DNA of 64,000 bases, from the NCBI RefSeq assembly GCF_006783905.1, contig NZ_VFPE01000002.1, positions 1,054,001-1,118,000 of the forward strand, given 5' to 3'. Positions 61,417-64,000 of the stretch are shown piece after piece. Both the position numbers and the translations under genes were made by a program. Under the pieces are notes generated by a model. It searched no databases, had not been told where the DNA came from, and worked only from the letters and a program-made list of their open reading frames with translations. Every line of letters begins with the position of its first letter. Positions within the stretch are counted from its first letter, which is position 1. The DNA comes from Microbacterium kyungheense. GTDB lineage: Bacteria; Actinomycetota; Actinomycetes; Actinomycetales; Microbacteriaceae.

Positions 61417-64000
61417 GTGACGGACTCCGCAAAGCCTACCCTTCTGGTCGTCGACGGCCACTCGCTGGCGTACCGCGCGTTCTACGCGCTGCCGGTCGAC
61501 AACTTCTCGACCAAGGACGGGCAGCACACGAACGGCATCTACGGGTTCCTCGCGATGCTGATCAACCTGCTGAAGGCCGAGAAGCCGACGCATCTCGCGA
61601 TCGCGTTCGACACCTCGCGGCAGTCGTTCCGCACGCGCGAGTACGAGGAGTACAAGGCGAACCGGTCCGAGACGCCGAACGAGTTCAAGGGCCAGATCCC
61701 GCTGCTGCAGGACTGCCTCGCCGCCATGAGCATCACGGTCATCCAGAAAGAAGACATCGAGGCCGACGACATCCTGGCGACGCTCGCGACGCAGGGCGCC
61801 GAGCAGGGCTTCGACGTGCTCGTCTGCTCGGGCGACCGCGACACCATCCAGCTCGTCAACGACGACATCACCCTGCTGTACCCGAACGTGCAGGGCGTCT
61901 CGCAGCTCAAGCGCTACGACCGCCAGGCCGTCATCGACCGGTACGGCGTGCCGCCCGAGCAGTACCCCGACATCGCCGCGCTGGTCGGAGAGACGAGCGA
62001 CAACCTTCCCGGCGTGCCCAAGGTCGGCGAGAAGACCGCGGTCAAGTGGCTCAACCAGTTCGGCTCGCTCGACGCGCTGCTCGACGGCGCCTCGACCATC
62101 AAAGGCGTCGTCGGCGGCAATCTCGTCGCACACACCGAGGACGTCCGTCGCAACCGCCGCCTCAACCGGCTGCTGCGCGACGTCGAACTGCCGTACGGTC
62201 CGGCCGACCTCGAAGTGCAGCCGATGGATGCGCAGGCCGTGCGCGACATCTTCTCGCGCCTCGAGTTCAAGACGCTGATCCCGCGCGTGGCCGAGCTCGC
62301 GGGCATCGAGCAGCAGATGGCCGCGGTCAACTCGGCCGCCGCGGAGCTGGCGCCGGTCGCCGCCGAGCTGTCCGGCCCGGACCTCGCCGCGTGGCTCGAC
62401 AAGGCGACGGGCGACGTCGGCGTGACGCTGACCATCGAGGGCGGCCTGCCCGCGCGCATCGGCCTGGCGACGAAGTATGCCGCGGCCGAGGCCTCGTGGA
62501 CGCCGGAGGTCGAGGCATCCCTCACGCCGTGGCTCGCCTCGGACGCGCCGAAGGTGTTCGCCGACGCGAAGCCGCAGGTCAAGGCGCTGCGCCGAGCCGG
62601 TCTGAGACTGGGCGGTCTGGACTTCGACGTCGTGCTCGCGGGGTGGCTGCTGCGCCCGAGCTTCCCCGACAAGAACCTCGCCGACCTCGTCGACCGGTAC
62701 CTCGACGAGAAGCTGCCCGAGTCCGACCCGTCGCAGCTCGTGCCCGAGACCGAGGGCGCGACGCCCGGTCAGCTCTCGTGGTACACGCTGCGCGTCGCCG
62801 GCGCGGTGCGTGCCGAGCTGCCCGAGAGCGTCGCGACCGTGCTCGCCGACATCGAGCTGCCGACGCTGCACACGCTGGCCGACATGGAGCTCGCGGGGGT
62901 CGCGGTGTCGCACGACATCCTGTCGACCTTCTCGGGCGAGCTCGGAGCACGTGCCGACGCTCTCGCGCAGGAGGCGTACGCGGCGATCGGGCGCGAGGTC
63001 AACCTCGGATCGCCCAAGCAGCTGCAGGAGGTGCTGTTCGACGAGCTGCAGCTGCCGAAGACCCGCAAGACCAAGACGGGCTACTCGACCGACGCCGCCG
63101 TCCTCGCGGACCTGCAAGAGACGAATCCGCACCCGTTCCTCGACCTGCTCCTGCAGCACCGCGAGGCGACCAAGCTCCGGCAGATCATCGAGTCGCTGGA
63201 CGGGTCCATCGGCAACGACAGGGCGATCGGCGACGACGGCCGCATCCACACCACGTACGTGCAGACGGGCAGTCAGACGGGACGTCTGTCGAGCACCGAC
63301 CCCAACCTGCAGAACATCCCGATCCGCACCGAAGAGAGCCGGCGCATCCGCTCGGCGTTCACGGTCGGCGAGGGGTACGAGACGCTTCTCACCGCGGACT
63401 ACTCGCAGATCGAGATGCGCATCATGGCCCACCTGTCGGAGGATCCGGGACTCATCGAGGCGTTCAACTCCGGAGAGGACACGCACCGGTTCGTCGGTTC
63501 GCGCGTGTTCGGCGTCGCGCCAGAAGACGTCACGGCGGCGATGCGCACGAAGGTGAAGGCGATGTCGTACGGACTCGTCTACGGTCTGTCGGCGTTCGGC
63601 CTGTCGAAGCAGCTGCGCATCGAGCAGTCCGAGGCGAAGCAGCTCATGATGGAGTACTTCGCGCGGTTCGGCGCCGTGCGCGACTATCTGCGGTCGTCGG
63701 TCGAGCAGGCGCGCATCGACGGGTACACCGAGACGATCTTCGGGCGCCGCCGCCCGTTCCCCGACCTCGCGAGCCCGAACCGGGTGCTGCGCGAGAACGC
63801 CGAGCGTGCCGCGCTCAACGCTCCGATCCAGGGCAGCGCGGCCGACATCATGAAGATCGCGCTCTTCCACATCCACGACGATTTCGCCGCGGCCGAGCTG
63901 CGCTCGCGCGTGCTGCTGCAGATCCACGACGAACTCGTGGTCGAGGTCGCACCGGGGGAGTGGGATGCGGCCGAACGCATCGTGCGCGATCGCATGGGCG
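61417..64000 (+). CDS. polA: DNA polymerase I (3' end outside the window)
   Basis: 861 codons are seen from GTG 61417; a few tens more are expected. The N-terminal 5' nuclease domain has LLVVDGHSLAYRAFYALP, AIAFDTSRQSFR, EADDILATLA and LVGETSDNLPGVPKVGEKTA (parts). The middle 3' exonuclease-like domain lacks the DTET-type metal ligands, so proofreading is probably lost, as in other actinobacterial PolI. Polymerase motif A DYSQIEMRIMAHLS is near 662, motif B RTKVKAMSYGLVYG near 710, and motif C IHDELVVEV near 835-843. It serves Okazaki fragment processing and repair. Confidence 0.97.
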   Translation, partial: MTDSAKPTLLVVDGHSLAYRAFYALPVDNFSTKDGQHTNGIYGFLAMLINLLKAEKPTHLAIAFDTSRQSFRTREYEEYKANRSETPNEFKGQIPLLQDCLAAMSITVIQKEDIEADDILATLATQGAEQGFDVLVCSGDRDTIQLVNDDITLLYPNVQGVSQLKRYDRQAVIDRYGVPPEQYPDIAALVGETSDNLPGVPKVGEKTAVKWLNQFGSLDALLDGASTIKGVVGGNLVAHTEDVRRNRRLNRLLRDVELPYGPADLEVQPMDAQAVRDIFSRLEFKTLIPRVAELAGIEQQMAAVNSAAAELAPVAAELSGPDLAAWLDKATGDVGVTLTIEGGLPARIGLATKYAAAEASWTPEVEASLTPWLASDAPKVFADAKPQVKALRRAGLRLGGLDFDVVLAGWLLRPSFPDKNLADLVDRYLDEKLPESDPSQLVPETEGATPGQLSWYTLRVAGAVRAELPESVATVLADIELPTLHTLADMELAGVAVSHDILSTFSGELGARADALAQEAYAAIGREVNLGSPKQLQEVLFDELQLPKTRKTKTGYSTDAAVLADLQETNPHPFLDLLLQHREATKLRQIIESLDGSIGNDRAIGDDGRIHTTYVQTGSQTGRLSSTDPNLQNIPIRTEESRRIRSAFTVGEGYETLLTADYSQIEMRIMAHLSEDPGLIEAFNSGEDTHRFVGSRVFGVAPEDVTAAMRTKVKAMSYGLVYGLSAFGLSKQLRIEQSEAKQLMMEYFARFGAVRDYLRSSVEQARIDGYTETIFGRRRPFPDLASPNRVLRENAERAALNAPIQGSAADIMKIALFHIHDDFAAAELRSRVLLQIHDELVVEVAPGEWDAAERIVRDRMG

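Overview
The window is a high-GC (about 70% by eye), gene-dense chromosomal segment from an actinobacterium. The gene content and order best match the family Microbacteriaceae, probably Microbacterium or a close relative; that placement is inference from synteny and motifs, not a database match. Almost all genes are core housekeeping or biosynthetic genes in tightly overlapping operons on the + strand. I see no prophage, insertion sequence, CRISPR array or rRNA gene. No gene-free stretch exceeds about 200 bases.

Layout: (1) 1-1.5 kb, minus strand: partial DUF349 protein and a small membrane protein, divergent from rarA. (2) 1.6-9.2 kb: rarA, rpsD, a YtxH-like protein, alaS, ruvX, mltG. (3) 9.2-16.7 kb: shikimate genes aroE, aroC, aroK, aroB and aroQ, interrupted by a GNAT and an MFS transporter gene, then efp and nusB. 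(4) 16.8-22.4 kb: a SWIM/SNF2 helicase, a metallo-beta-lactamase/Rieske protein and a DoxX protein, sitting between nusB and pyrR. (5) 22.5-31.2 kb: pyrimidine operon pyrR-pyrB-pyrC-membrane protein-carA-carB-pyrF with a PyrR-type RNA element in the leader; no pyrD. (6) 31.3-39.3 kb: fused mIHF-guanylate kinase, DUF4037 protein, rpoZ, metK, priA-like, fmt, rsmB. (7) 39.4-46.8 kb: rpe, a membrane protein, hisE-G-F-I, a Trp-associated membrane protein, an HGxxPAAW protein and trpC-B-A; trpE is missing from its usual place. (8) 46.8-55.9 kb: lgt, gltB, gltD, pyk and a PLDc_N/SHOCT protein. (9) 56-58.3 kb, minus strand: PadR regulator, DUF1048 protein and a two-gene ABC exporter. (10) 58.5-64 kb: an APC permease with no stop codon before its terminator, tRNA-Leu(CAA) on the minus strand, an ANTAR response regulator, a thioesterase (minus strand) and the start of polA.

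Three sequence-level signals are not explained by the gene list. The heptamer GGATGCC (reverse complement GGCATCC) recurs about 75 times in both orientations, seems to override normal codon choice, and forms inverted pairs in the three hairpins that separate convergent transcription units. Eight genes show a -10 hexamer whose first base lies exactly 12 nt before the start codon, which predicts leaderless mRNAs. The permease reading frame stays open in all three frames through its terminator and well into the opposing tRNA gene.
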